Assembly (NCBI GenBank): GCA_000955785.1
Contig: JYOD01000015.1
Location: 45,142 to 109,141, forward strand
DNA: 64,000 bases
DNA from: Burkholderiaceae bacterium 16
GTDB taxonomy: Bacteria > Pseudomonadota > Gammaproteobacteria > Burkholderiales > Burkholderiaceae
Reading direction: 5' to 3'
How positions within the stretch are numbered: the stretch's first letter is position 1; every line of letters begins with the position of its first letter. The translations under genes were made by a program, and so were the position numbers. Below are positions 17,057-25,727 of this stretch, in pieces. The notes below the pieces were generated by a model that saw nothing but the letters and a program-made list of their open reading frames with translations, did not search any database and was not told the origin of the DNA.

Positions 17057-18559
17057 TCATTCCTCCTGGAATGCTTCCTCGCGCTTTGCCTTGATCGACG
17101 GCAGCGCCACAATGCAGACCAGTAGCGCGGCGGCAATCAGCAAGCCCAGCGACAGCGGACGGGTCACGAATACCGTGAACTCGCCACGTGAAAGCAATAG
17201 CGCCCTGCGGAAATTCTCCTCCATCATCGGCCCCAGCACGAACCCCAGCAGCAGCGGCGCCGGCTCGCACTTGAGCTTGATGAACAGGTAGCCGATCACA
17301 CCGAAGCCAGCCGCCGTAAATACGTCGAAGGTCTGGTTGTTGACCGAGTACACGCCGATGCAGCAGAACACCAGGATGGCCGGGTACAGGAAGCGGTAAG
17401 GGACCTGCAACAGCTTGACCCAGATCCCGATCAGCGGCAGGTTCAGGATGATCAGCATCAGGTTGCCGATCCACATCGAGGCGATCAGGCCCCAGAACAG
17501 CGCGGGGTTGCTGGTCATGACCTGCGGGCCCGGCTGGATGTTGTGGATGGTCATCGCGCCCACCATCAGCGCCATCACCGCGTTGGGCGGAATGCCCAGC
17601 GTCAGCAGCGGGATGAAGGAGGTTTGCGCAGCGGCGTTATTGGCCGATTCCGGACCTGCCACGCCTTCGATGGCGCCCTTGCCGAACTCATGCGCGTACT
17701 TCGAGGTCTTCTTTTCCAGCGAGTAGGCCGCAAACGAAGCCAGCGCAGCACCACCGCCCGGCAGGATGCCCAGCGCGGAGCCCAGGAAGGTGCCGCGCAA
17801 CACGGCAGGCGCCATGCGTCTGAAGTCGGCCTTGGTCGGCCACAGGTTGGTGACGTGATCGGTGAAGGTCTCGCGGTGCTCCTTCTGTTCCAGGTTGGCG
17901 ATGATCTCCGCGAAGCCAAACATGCCCATGGCCAGCGCGACGAAGTCGACGCCATCGGTCAGTTCCGGAATGTCGAAGGAGAAGCGCGCCGCGCCCGAAT
18001 TCACGTCGGTACCGACCAGGCCCATCAGCAGCCCCAGCACGATCATGGCTACCGCCTTGGGCAGCGAGCCCGAGGCCAGCACCACGGCACCGATCAGGCC
18101 CAGCACCATCAGCGAGAAGTACTCCGCGGGCCCGAACTTGAACGCCAGTTCCGACAGCGGCGTAGCGAATGCGGCAAGGATCAGGGTAGCCACGCAGCCG
18201 GCAAAGAACGAGCCCAGGCCGGCGGTGGCCAGCGCCACGCCAGCTCGCCCTCGCCGTGCCATCTGGTAGCCGTCGATGGTGGTCACCACGGACGACGATT
18301 CGCCCGGCAGGTTGACCAGGATGGCGGTGGTGGAGCCACCGTACTGCGCGCCGTAATAAATACCGGCCAGCATGATCAGCGCGGCCACCGGCGGCAGCGT
18401 GTAGGTCACCGGCAGCAGCATGGCGATGGTGGCCAGCGGCCCGATGCCGGGCAGCACGCCGATCAGCGTTCCCAGCAGGCAGCCGAGGAAGCAGTAGCCA
18501 AGATTTTGCAGTGTCAGCGCCGTGGAGAACCCAAGGGCCAGGTGTTCGAATAGTTCCAT
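17057..18559 (-). CDS. tripartite tricarboxylate transporter permease, TctA family
   Basis: 500-aa inner-membrane protein with about 11-12 membrane segments. It is the large permease subunit of TTT carboxylate uptake systems. The family block LPGIGPLATIAMLLP is near residue 35. ATG 18559 is chosen because GGGAG lies just upstream. Normally TctA works with TctB and a periplasmic TctC/Bug protein; neither is adjacent. The nearest Bug protein is 44 kb away at 62852. Substrate unknown. Confidence 0.93.
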   Translation of the reverse strand: MELFEHLALGFSTALTLQNLGYCFLGCLLGTLIGVLPGIGPLATIAMLLPVTYTLPPVAALIMLAGIYYGAQYGGSTTAILVNLPGESSSVVTTIDGYQMARRGRAGVALATAGLGSFFAGCVATLILAAFATPLSELAFKFGPAEYFSLMVLGLIGAVVLASGSLPKAVAMIVLGLLMGLVGTDVNSGAARFSFDIPELTDGVDFVALAMGMFGFAEIIANLEQKEHRETFTDHVTNLWPTKADFRRMAPAVLRGTFLGSALGILPGGGAALASFAAYSLEKKTSKYAHEFGKGAIEGVAGPESANNAAAQTSFIPLLTLGIPPNAVMALMVGAMTIHNIQPGPQVMTSNPALFWGLIASMWIGNLMLIILNLPLIGIWVKLLQVPYRFLYPAILVFCCIGVYSVNNQTFDVFTAAGFGVIGYLFIKLKCEPAPLLLGFVLGPMMEENFRRALLLSRGEFTVFVTRPLSLGLLIAAALLVCIVALPSIKAKREEAFQEE

Positions 18560-18958
18560 TAGGCTGTCTCCCTTGCCTGCAGTGAAACCCGGGTGGAGCA
18601 TCCGCCGTAAGGCGGAGGCCGCGGACCAGGCCGCGCGCTGTGTTTTGAATTTGCGCGCGAATCGGAGGACGCCGGCGCAGCGGGTCGCTGTGCAGGTTTC
18701 CGCCGCAGATCGTCATCGACAGCAAGTGCGCGCACGTCGGGCGCGCCTCAATGGCTTACCAAGCACGGTAGGCTTGCGTGCTTTCATCCGGCTTTCAGCG
18801 GAGGGCGCTGCGGGTATGTCCCGATGCATTCCGATGCGCAGCGAGTGGCGCTTGCGGTTCCCGCGCGCCGGAAACACCGACGCCCCGCGCAAAAGACGGG
18901 GCGTCGTCACATTGCCGGCCGCCAGCCAGCCCGGCTGGCAAGCAGGCTGCCTTTCCGC
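18560..18958. other. gap upstream of tctA and downstream of the MxKDx gene
   Basis: About 400 bp with no supported gene. Small frames on both strands have no ribosome site or recognisable family. The tctA promoter is expected here, but no clear hexamers were found. Confidence 0.4.
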
Positions 18959-19225
18959 TTACTGTTTCATTGCATCCTTGCCCATGGCATCCTTACTCAT
19001 GCTGTCCTTACTCATGCTGTCCTTGCCCGTCTTGTCCTTGCTCATCTTGTCGCTGCTCTTCTTCGTCTTGTCCTTGCTCATCGCGTCCTTGTTCATGGTG
19101 TCCTTTGCCATGCTGCTGTCGTTGGCCATGGGCGCGGCATCCTTCTTCATGGCGTCCTGGGCGAAGGCGTGACCCGCAAACAGCATGGCGGTTGAGAGCA
19201 GGGCGGTTGCGAACAGTTTGTTCAT
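18959..19225 (-). CDS. pentapeptide MXKDX repeat protein, exported
   Basis: 88-aa protein with a signal peptide (MNKLFATALLSTAMLFAGHA, cleavage near AFA-QD) and a mature region of repeated Met-x-Lys-Asp-x units (MAKDTMNKDAMSKD and further). This repeat defines the MxKDx family, whose function is not known; clustered Met residues suggest metal or oxidant interaction. An AAGGAGAA ribosome site precedes ATG 19225. It is the last gene of a group with the YedY-like enzyme and cytochrome b561. Confidence 0.85.
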   Translation of the reverse strand: MNKLFATALLSTAMLFAGHAFAQDAMKKDAAPMANDSSMAKDTMNKDAMSKDKTKKSSDKMSKDKTGKDSMSKDSMSKDAMGKDAMKQ

Positions 19226-19289
19226 GGTGTTCTCCTTGGGTTGATAGCCAGTGTGCAAGCCGACACCATGCCGGCCAATTTCAAGCGGA

Positions 19290-20063
19290 TCAGGATCCGC
19301 CGAACCAGTTGTATCCCTGGTCTTCCCAGTAACCGCCGGGATACGTGTTGGTGACGTACAGCGCCATGATGTGCTTGGGGTTCTTGTAGCCAAGCTTGGT
19401 CGGCATGCGCAGCTTCATCGGAAAGCCGTACTTGGGCGGCAGTGTCTGCCCGTCGTAGGTAAAGGTCAGCAGCGTCTGCGGGTGCAGCGCGGTGGGCATG
19501 TCGATGCTGGTGAAGTAATCGTCGGCGCAGCGAAAGCCCACATACTTCGCGCTGGTGTCGGCGCCCACGCGATGCAGGAACTCGGAGAAGGGCGTGCCGC
19601 CCCACTTGCCGATGGCGCTCCAGCCTTCCACGCAGATATGCCGGGTGACCTGCGAGGTTTGCGGCAGCGCGTAGAGCTGGTCGAGCGTCCAGGACGCCTT
19701 GCGTGCCACCAGGCCGCCCACTTCCAGGCGGAAGTCGCTGGCGTCGACCTCGGGCACTTCGTCTTCGCCGTAGAAAGCATTGAACGGGAAGGGCCGCGTG
19801 ATGCGGGATTCGTCGTAGGTAGGCGCGAGACGGCCGGGATCGAACAGCCAGCCTTGCACGCGATCGTTGAAGCGCGATACCGCGGTAAGGAAGCGTTCCA
19901 CCGAGGCATCGTCGGTCAGGCTGCAGCCGGTCAGCATCGACAGGCCGCCCAGCGTGACGGCGCGCTTGGCGAACAGGCGGCGCGAGGGCATATCAAGTTC
20001 GCGCACGGCATCGCGCAGGATCAGGCGCCGGTCGAGCGTGACGATGGGTTTGGGCTTGTTCAT
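19290..20063 (-). CDS. periplasmic molybdopterin-dependent oxidoreductase (sulfite oxidase / YedY-like)
   Basis: 257-aa protein of the sulfite-oxidase molybdopterin fold. The Mo-coordinating Cys is in RHICVEGWSAIGKW. The N-terminus has a basic region and RRLFAKRAVTLGGLSMLTGCS, which reads as a membrane or lipoprotein-type export signal. It lacks the canonical E. coli MsrP N-terminus, so methionine sulfoxide reductase activity is not certain. It is 45 bp downstream of a cytochrome b561 gene, its probable electron partner. GGAG precedes the ATG. Confidence 0.87.
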   Translation of the reverse strand: MNKPKPIVTLDRRLILRDAVRELDMPSRRLFAKRAVTLGGLSMLTGCSLTDDASVERFLTAVSRFNDRVQGWLFDPGRLAPTYDESRITRPFPFNAFYGEDEVPEVDASDFRLEVGGLVARKASWTLDQLYALPQTSQVTRHICVEGWSAIGKWGGTPFSEFLHRVGADTSAKYVGFRCADDYFTSIDMPTALHPQTLLTFTYDGQTLPPKYGFPMKLRMPTKLGYKNPKHIMALYVTNTYPGGYWEDQGYNWFGGS

Positions 20064-20108
20064 GGCGATTCTCCGCGAGGCGGTACTCTGGATTGGGCGG
20101 GCTGGCGT

Positions 20109-20747
20109 TCAGCGGCCGCGCAGCATGATCAGCAAGGTGCGCGGCACCAGCGCAACCATGGCCACATGCACGGCGGTGAACAGCACGATGGCGCTCATGC
20201 ACACGAAATGGACCCAGCGCGCGGCGTCGTAGCCGCCCATCAGGTCCCGCAGTAGCGGGAATTGCACCGATTTCCAGATCGCCAGGCCGGACAGCACCGT
20301 CAGCACGATGACCAGCACCACGCCGAGATACATGGCCTTCTGGGCCGCGTTGTATTCGGCCAGGTCCGGGTGCGCCAGCCTACCACGCAGCGCCGCGGCC
20401 ACATCGCGCAATGCCTCGCGCACCGACAGCGGCAGGAAGCGACGGCGGAATCGTCCGGTAATGGCGTTCATCAGCAGGTAGAACAACCCGTTGGCGACCA
20501 GCAGCCACATGGCCGCGAAGTGCCATTGCAGCGCGCCGCCCAGCCATCCGCCGAGCGTGATGCCCTTGGGGAAGTGCAGGCCGAACAGCGGCGATGCGTT
20601 ATAGATGCGCCAGCCGCTCATCACCATGATGATGATGGCGATGGCGTTGAGCCAGTGGGTCAGGCGCACCCATGCCGGCTGGATGGAGGCGGACGCATGT
20701 CCGTGGCGGCCGGGCGCGGGCCGCGATAGCTGGGAGGCAGTATCCAC
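20109..20747 (-). CDS. cytochrome b561 domain protein, electron partner of the molybdoenzyme
   Basis: 212-aa inner-membrane diheme cytochrome with four membrane segments. Candidate heme His residues are in VRLTHWLNAIA, ALQWHFAAMW, ARWVHFVCMS and LFTAVHVAMV. The start is read as GTG (complement of 20745-20747) with GGAG 7 nt upstream; a longer frame to 20861 lacks a ribosome site. It precedes the periplasmic molybdoenzyme and likely passes electrons from quinol to it. Confidence 0.86.
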   Translation of the reverse strand: MDTASQLSRPAPGRHGHASASIQPAWVRLTHWLNAIAIIIMVMSGWRIYNASPLFGLHFPKGITLGGWLGGALQWHFAAMWLLVANGLFYLLMNAITGRFRRRFLPLSVREALRDVAAALRGRLAHPDLAEYNAAQKAMYLGVVLVIVLTVLSGLAIWKSVQFPLLRDLMGGYDAARWVHFVCMSAIVLFTAVHVAMVALVPRTLLIMLRGR

Positions 20748-21148
20748 CGTCGTTCTCCAATGTTCCCGTGCCGGCAGCGAGTGCTGATGCAAACGGTTTG
20801 TGTGCCTTTGTCGACGGTGGTGGCACGAACTTACACGCGAAACGGAAAATTTTTCTGGCACGCGGCCGCGTCGGCAACGGGTATCCCCAAAGTCACTCAG
20901 CTGGCTCGGCGAAAGGAGGAACGGACTGTCGGGCGACGCATGGGCGGCTACCCTAGCTTCACAGTAGCACCGCGCCGGCGGGACACCAAAGGTAATCCCT
21001 GCCTGGCCGCCCCAGCCTGGGCAGTCCGGCCACGGGTGCCGCTACAATGCTGGCGGGCAGCGCGCCCAACGCAACGCTGCGCGTGCTGGCTTCGGCCGCG
21101 CCGCGCCATCCGTCTCCCAGCCACCACCCACGGATCCAGGATCTCCGC
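20748..21148. other. divergent intergenic region
   Basis: About 400 bp separate the cytochrome b561 gene (-) from hisN (+). It probably holds both promoters. Short frames here lack support. No operator or hairpin stood out. Confidence 0.4.
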
Positions 21149-21940
21149 ATGCCTCTGACCGCCGAGCAGCTTATCGAATACATGGACTTCGCCACTGGCC
21201 TTGCGCAGGCGGCGGGCAACGCCAGCCTGCCGTACTTCCGTAGCGCGCCTGCGGTGGAGGACAAGGGCGGCCGCCGCTTCGATCCGGTCACCGAGGCCGA
21301 CAAGGCCGCCGAGCGCGCCATGCGCGACCTGATCCGGGCACGGTATCCGGGGCACGGCATCCTGGGCGAGGAAGAGGACCGCGTGGCCGGCAGTTCGCCG
21401 CTGACCTGGGTGCTCGACCCCATTGACGGCACCCGTGCCTTTATCACCGGGCTTCCGCTGTGGGGCACGCTGATCGCGCTCAACGATGGCCAGCGTCCGG
21501 TGCTCGGCATCATGGACCAGCCGTTCACGCGCGAGCGCTTCAGCGGCGACGGCCGGCAAGCCTGGCTTAACGGCCAGCCTCTGCGTACGCGGCCTTGCGC
21601 CGACCTGTCGCAGGCCAAGGTGATGTGCACCACGCCGGAAATGTTCGACGATGCAGCGCAGTTCGCCGCATTTCGCCGCGTGGCCGATGCCGCCAGGATG
21701 CAGCGCTATGGCGGCGACTGCTACGCGTATTGCATGGTCGCCGCGGGCCATGTGGATGCCGTGGTGGAAGCCGGCCTGAAGGCCTACGATGTGCAGGCGC
21801 TGATTCCCATCGTGGAAGGCGCCGGCGGCGTCGTGACGAGCTGGACCGGCGGCGACGCACAGCAGGGCGGCACCGTGGTGGCCTGCGGCGACCGGCAATT
21901 GCACCAGCAGATACTGGCGCTGCTGAATGCGCCTGCCTGA
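21149..21940 (+). CDS. hisN: histidinol-phosphatase / inositol-monophosphatase family enzyme
   Basis: 263-aa Mg2+-dependent phosphatase. Metal motifs: DPVTEADKAAE, GEEED and DPIDGTRAF, with the C-terminal AGLKAYDVQALIPIV replacing the usual WD-x-AA block; this variant is typical of HisN-type enzymes that dephosphorylate histidinol phosphate. ATG 21149 follows CCAGGA. It stands apart from other his genes here, so the histidine role is by family only; inositol phosphatase is the alternative. Confidence 0.82.
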   Translation: MPLTAEQLIEYMDFATGLAQAAGNASLPYFRSAPAVEDKGGRRFDPVTEADKAAERAMRDLIRARYPGHGILGEEEDRVAGSSPLTWVLDPIDGTRAFITGLPLWGTLIALNDGQRPVLGIMDQPFTRERFSGDGRQAWLNGQPLRTRPCADLSQAKVMCTTPEMFDDAAQFAAFRRVADAARMQRYGGDCYAYCMVAAGHVDAVVEAGLKAYDVQALIPIVEGAGGVVTSWTGGDAQQGGTVVACGDRQLHQQILALLNAPA

Positions 21941-22071
21941 TCACATCGAAGGCCGCGGGTGAGGATGCCGGGCTTGCTATCATGCTGGCCGCGACGTCCG
22001 GCGCGGGAAAAGCTACCCGGCTAGCCATCCCGGCCCGGACTTAACTATGCAGTAGGGAAGAAACCAGAAAC

Positions 22072-23325
22072 ATGATGTCAAACGCTTGCGGCCTCGATTT
22101 CGGCACGTCCAATTCCACGGTGGGCTGGTGCCGGCCGGGACAACCCACGCTGTTGCCGCTGGAAGATGGCAGGTTCACGCTGCCTTCGGTGATCTTTTTC
22201 CATTCGGAGGATCCGCTGGTCAGCTACGGCCGGGCCGCGCTCGGCGACTACCTGGCAGGCTATGAAGGCCGGCTGATGCGCTCGCTGAAAAGCCTGCTGG
22301 GCACTTCGATGATGGAAGACAGCACCGAAGTCATGGGCCAGGCCATGCCTTTCCGCAAACTGCTGTCGCATTTCATCGGCGAACTCAAGCAGCGCGCGGA
22401 AACCTCGGCCGGCGCGAGTTTCGACAAGGTCGTGCTGGGGCGCCCCGTGTTCTTCATCGACGAAGACCCGAAGGCCGACCAGCTTGCCGAACAGACGCTG
22501 CGCGAAATCGCCGCGGACGCCGGCTTCAAGGACATCGAGTTCCAGTACGAGCCGATTGCCGCAGCCTTCGATTATGAAGCCACGATCTCCCGCGAGGAAC
22601 TGGTGCTGGTGGCCGACATCGGCGGCGGCACCTCGGACTTCTCGCTGGTCCGCCTGTCGCCCGAGCGCGCCGGCAAGACCGACCGGCGCGGCGATATCCT
22701 GGCTAATGGCGGCGTGCACATCGGTGGCACGGATTTCGACAAGAGCCTCAGCCTGGCGAGCGTGATGCCGTTCCTGGGGCTGGGCAGCGAACTGCGCAAC
22801 GGCAAGGCGATGCCTTCGGGACAGTATTTCGACCTGGCCAGCTGGCACACCATCAACCTGGTGTACACGCGCAAGGCGTGGTCGCACGTGATGGACAACT
22901 ATCGCGACGCGGCCGACAAGGTAAAGCTCGACCGCCTGATCAGCCTGATCAAGCAGCGCGCCGGCCACTGGCTGGCGATCCAGGTGGAAGCAGCCAAGAT
23001 TGCCTTGTCGGGCGAAGCGCAGACGCAACTCGATCTGGGACGTATCGCGCCGGGAGAAACCATGGCGATCACCCGGGCGGACTTTGACCAGTCCATCGGC
23101 AAGCTGGTTGGCAAGACCGAGGTAACGGTGCAAGCGTTGCTGCGCGATGCGGGCGTGCAGGCGGACGCGATCGACACGGTGTTGTTTACCGGCGGCTCGA
23201 GCAGCGTGCCCTTGCTGCGCGAGCGGCTGTCCGAACTGATCCCGGGGGCGCAGCGGATCGAGGGCGATTTGTTCGGCGGCATTGGCTCCGGCCTCGCGCT
23301 GGATGCGCGCCGCAAGTTCGGCTAA
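22072..23325 (+). CDS. Hsp70-family protein, YegD-like
   Basis: 417-aa actin-fold ATPase. Phosphate-1 loop LDFGTSNSTVG (residues 8-18), phosphate-2 DIGGGTSDFS and the adenosine motif FTGGSSSVPLL are intact. It ends after the nucleotide-binding region and lacks the DnaK peptide-binding domain, as in YegD. Two consecutive ATGs (22072, 22075) follow AGGGAAG. Role in chaperoning is unproven for this subfamily. Confidence 0.9.
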   Translation: MMSNACGLDFGTSNSTVGWCRPGQPTLLPLEDGRFTLPSVIFFHSEDPLVSYGRAALGDYLAGYEGRLMRSLKSLLGTSMMEDSTEVMGQAMPFRKLLSHFIGELKQRAETSAGASFDKVVLGRPVFFIDEDPKADQLAEQTLREIAADAGFKDIEFQYEPIAAAFDYEATISREELVLVADIGGGTSDFSLVRLSPERAGKTDRRGDILANGGVHIGGTDFDKSLSLASVMPFLGLGSELRNGKAMPSGQYFDLASWHTINLVYTRKAWSHVMDNYRDAADKVKLDRLISLIKQRAGHWLAIQVEAAKIALSGEAQTQLDLGRIAPGETMAITRADFDQSIGKLVGKTEVTVQALLRDAGVQADAIDTVLFTGGSSSVPLLRERLSELIPGAQRIEGDLFGGIGSGLALDARRKFG

Positions 23326-23351
23326 GCGCCTCGCGTCCGGAGTGACCCATC

Positions 23352-23378
23352 GAAGGCCGGCGCCGCGCGCCGGCCTTC
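23352..23378 (+). terminator. GC-rich hairpin after the Hsp70-like gene
   Basis: A perfect 12-bp stem (GAAGGCCGGCGC pairing with GCGCCGGCCTTC) with a 3-nt loop lies 26 nt past the stop. No T-run follows, so termination efficiency is uncertain. Confidence 0.6.
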
Positions 23379-23442
23379 ATGCGTTCATCCCCTCGTGCTA
23401 ATGTCCCATCTTCGCGAATACGCGCTTTCGAAGAGGCACCAC

Positions 23443-24462
23443 ATGCATGCGGGTATCGTCGAAGCCAGCTACGGCTCCGATCCGGTCGGCCTGGTCAGCG
23501 GCTTTCGCTTCCTGCCCGGCGAGCCGGGCCAGCCCATGGATTCCGCCGCCGCGGCCATGTGGCTCAAGCAGCCCCCGCCGGGCGACGAGTTTCTCTGGCT
23601 GCACTTCAACCTGTCGCACACCGCCTGCGAGCGTTGGCTGAAGAGCCAGCTCGACCTGCCAGAAGGGTTTTTCGAAGCACTGCGCGAAGGCTCGCGTTCC
23701 ACCCGCATCGAGCGGCTCGACGTGGCGCTCCTTGCGGTGGTCAACGACGTGATCTACAACTTCGGCGTGAGTTCCACCGACATCTCCACGCTATGGGCCT
23801 GCGCCGACCGCCGCATCCTGGTGACGGCGCGCATGAAGCCCCTGCGCTCCGTCGACCAGTTGCGCGCCTCGGTGCGTCAGGGCGAGCTGTTCCACACGCC
23901 GCTGGCGCTGCTGGTGCATTTGCTGCGCGACCAGGCCGATGTGCTGGTGCGCATCGTGCGCGAAACCAGTGGCACCGTGGACCAGGTCGAGGATCGCCTG
24001 CTCTCGCAGCGCCTGCATGGCAACCGCGCCGAACTCGGCTCCATGCGGCGCGGACTGGTGCGCCTGCAGCGGCTGCTCGCGCCCGAGCCCGGCGCGCTGT
24101 TCCGCCTGCTCAACCGTCCGCCGGCGTGGCTGCAGGAGCAGGATATCCAGGACCTGCGCGACTCGACGGAAGAGTTCTCGCTGGTGCTCAACGACCTGGC
24201 CGCGCTGGTCGAGCGCATCAAGCTGTTGCAGGAAGAAATCGCGGCCAAGCTCAACGAGCAGACGAACCGCACGCTGTTCACGCTGACGCTGGTCACCGTG
24301 CTGGCGTTGCCGATCAATATCGTGGCGGGTTTCTTCGGCATGAATGTGGGCGGCATTCCGCTGGCCGATCATCCGCACGGCTTCTGGGTGCTGGTGGTGC
24401 TGGTAGCCAGTTTCACCGTGCTGGCCGGCCGCTGGGCTTTCCGCAAGCAGGGGGATTACTAG
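23443..24462 (+). CDS. CorA-family metal transporter, ZntB-like
   Basis: 339-aa inner-membrane transporter. A large cytoplasmic N-terminal domain with long helices is followed by two C-terminal membrane segments (LFTLTLVTVLALPINIVAGF and GFWVLVVLVASFTVLAG) joined by the GMN signature GMNVGGIP. The GMNVGG form with the WLHFNLSHT start is typical of ZntB zinc transporters. ATG 23443 has GAGG 6 nt upstream; GTG 23395 and ATG 23401 are less likely. Confidence 0.88.
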   Translation: MHAGIVEASYGSDPVGLVSGFRFLPGEPGQPMDSAAAAMWLKQPPPGDEFLWLHFNLSHTACERWLKSQLDLPEGFFEALREGSRSTRIERLDVALLAVVNDVIYNFGVSSTDISTLWACADRRILVTARMKPLRSVDQLRASVRQGELFHTPLALLVHLLRDQADVLVRIVRETSGTVDQVEDRLLSQRLHGNRAELGSMRRGLVRLQRLLAPEPGALFRLLNRPPAWLQEQDIQDLRDSTEEFSLVLNDLAALVERIKLLQEEIAAKLNEQTNRTLFTLTLVTVLALPINIVAGFFGMNVGGIPLADHPHGFWVLVVLVASFTVLAGRWAFRKQGDY

Positions 24463-24544
24463 CGTCTCGGGAGGGATTTCATGCGGGCGTCATAACCCGC
24501 TGCTAGCCTGCCAGTCACCGCGTTGTTGCGAACAGGAGTGAGCG

Positions 24545-25462
24545 ATGAGACCAGACGAGAACGAGCTGATTCGGCGCATCCACCGCGAGGTGGCCGATCA
24601 CTATGACGAAGAGCTCGAACTGGAGCTGGAAGACCACCATGTCGATACGCTCTTCGGCGAGGGCGGCGGCGGGCTGGACGATGAAGAGCGCGCCGCGCGC
24701 CGACAGTATTTCCGCGAACTGTTCCGCCTGCAGGGCGAACTGGTCAAGCTGCAGAGCTGGGTGGTGGAGACCGGCCACAAGGTCGTGATCCTGTTCGAGG
24801 GGCGCGACGCGGCGGGCAAGGGGGGCGTGATCAAGCGCATCACCCAGCGGCTCAACCCGCGCGTGGCCCGTGTGGCCGCGCTGCCCGCGCCCAACGATCG
24901 CGAACGCACGCAGTGGTATTTCCAGCGCTATGTCTCGCACTTGCCCGCGGCGGGCGAGATCGTGCTGTTCGACCGCAGTTGGTACAACCGCGCCGGCGTC
25001 GAGCGCGTGATGGGCTTCTGCACCGACGACCAGTACGAAGAGTTCTTCCGATCGGTGCCGGAGTTCGAGCGCATGCTGGTGCGCTCGGGCATCCAGGTCA
25101 TCAAGTACTGGTTCTCGATCTCGGACGAGGAGCAGCACCTGCGCTTTCTGAGCCGCATCCACGATCCGCTCAAGCAGTGGAAGCTCAGCCCGATGGATCT
25201 AGAATCCCGCCGGCGCTGGGAGGACTACACCCGTGCCAAGGAAGTCATGCTGGAGCGCACGCATATCGACGAGGCGCCGTGGTGGGTGGTGCAGGCGGTC
25301 GACAAGAAAAAGGCGCGCCTTAACTGCATCCATCACCTGCTGCGGCAGATGCCTTACGAGGAGCGCGCGCAGCCGCCCGTGGTGCTGCCGCAGCGCGAGC
25401 GGCACGAGGACTACATGCGCCAGCCGGTGCCGGACACCATGATCGTGCCGGAAGTCTATTGA
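24545..25462 (+). CDS. ppk2: polyphosphate kinase 2
   Basis: 305-aa PPK2-family kinase that moves phosphate between polyphosphate and nucleotides. Walker A is GRDAAGKGG, Walker B is FDRSWYNRAG, and the lid region has EERAQPPVV. One-domain length and the long acidic N-terminus (EELELELEDHH) fit class I enzymes, which make GTP/ATP from nucleoside diphosphates. AGGAG precedes the ATG. Several PPK2 paralogues are usual in this genus, so the subclass is tentative. Confidence 0.93.
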   Translation: MRPDENELIRRIHREVADHYDEELELELEDHHVDTLFGEGGGGLDDEERAARRQYFRELFRLQGELVKLQSWVVETGHKVVILFEGRDAAGKGGVIKRITQRLNPRVARVAALPAPNDRERTQWYFQRYVSHLPAAGEIVLFDRSWYNRAGVERVMGFCTDDQYEEFFRSVPEFERMLVRSGIQVIKYWFSISDEEQHLRFLSRIHDPLKQWKLSPMDLESRRRWEDYTRAKEVMLERTHIDEAPWWVVQAVDKKKARLNCIHHLLRQMPYEERAQPPVVLPQRERHEDYMRQPVPDTMIVPEVY

Positions 25463-25538
25463 TCATCCGGGCAGGGCCGCGCCAGCATTGCCTTGCCCGG
25501 TCCCCGGGCGCCGCCGAAGCCTGCGCTTCCGCCTCGCC

Positions 25539-25727
25539 TCAGTCCGTCTTCTTCGCGTGCCGCACCTCGGCCTCGCGCCGCGGCGTGGCTTCGATGATCT
25601 TCCGCCGCCGCTTATTCTTGAGTTCCTTCCACGCCTTGCATTCCGGGCGCATGTGCAGGCAGCCCCTGCAGTAGCCGGTCGCGTCCTAGAACTTGCAGGC
25701 GTTGATGCAGGGCGATTTCACACTCAT
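25539..25727 (-). pseudogene. DUF1289 protein gene with an in-frame amber codon
   Basis: Reading from ATG 25727 gives MSVKSPCINACKF, then TAG at 25688-25686, then DATGYCRGCLHMRPECKAWK and a basic tail ending at 25539. The Cys pattern (CINAC, CRGC) and flanks are those of DUF1289, a small putative Fe-S or zinc protein. A single base change would restore a 62-residue protein. The ATG overlaps the stop of the upstream esterase (ATGA), so it was translationally coupled. A sequencing error or amber readthrough is possible. Confidence 0.8.
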
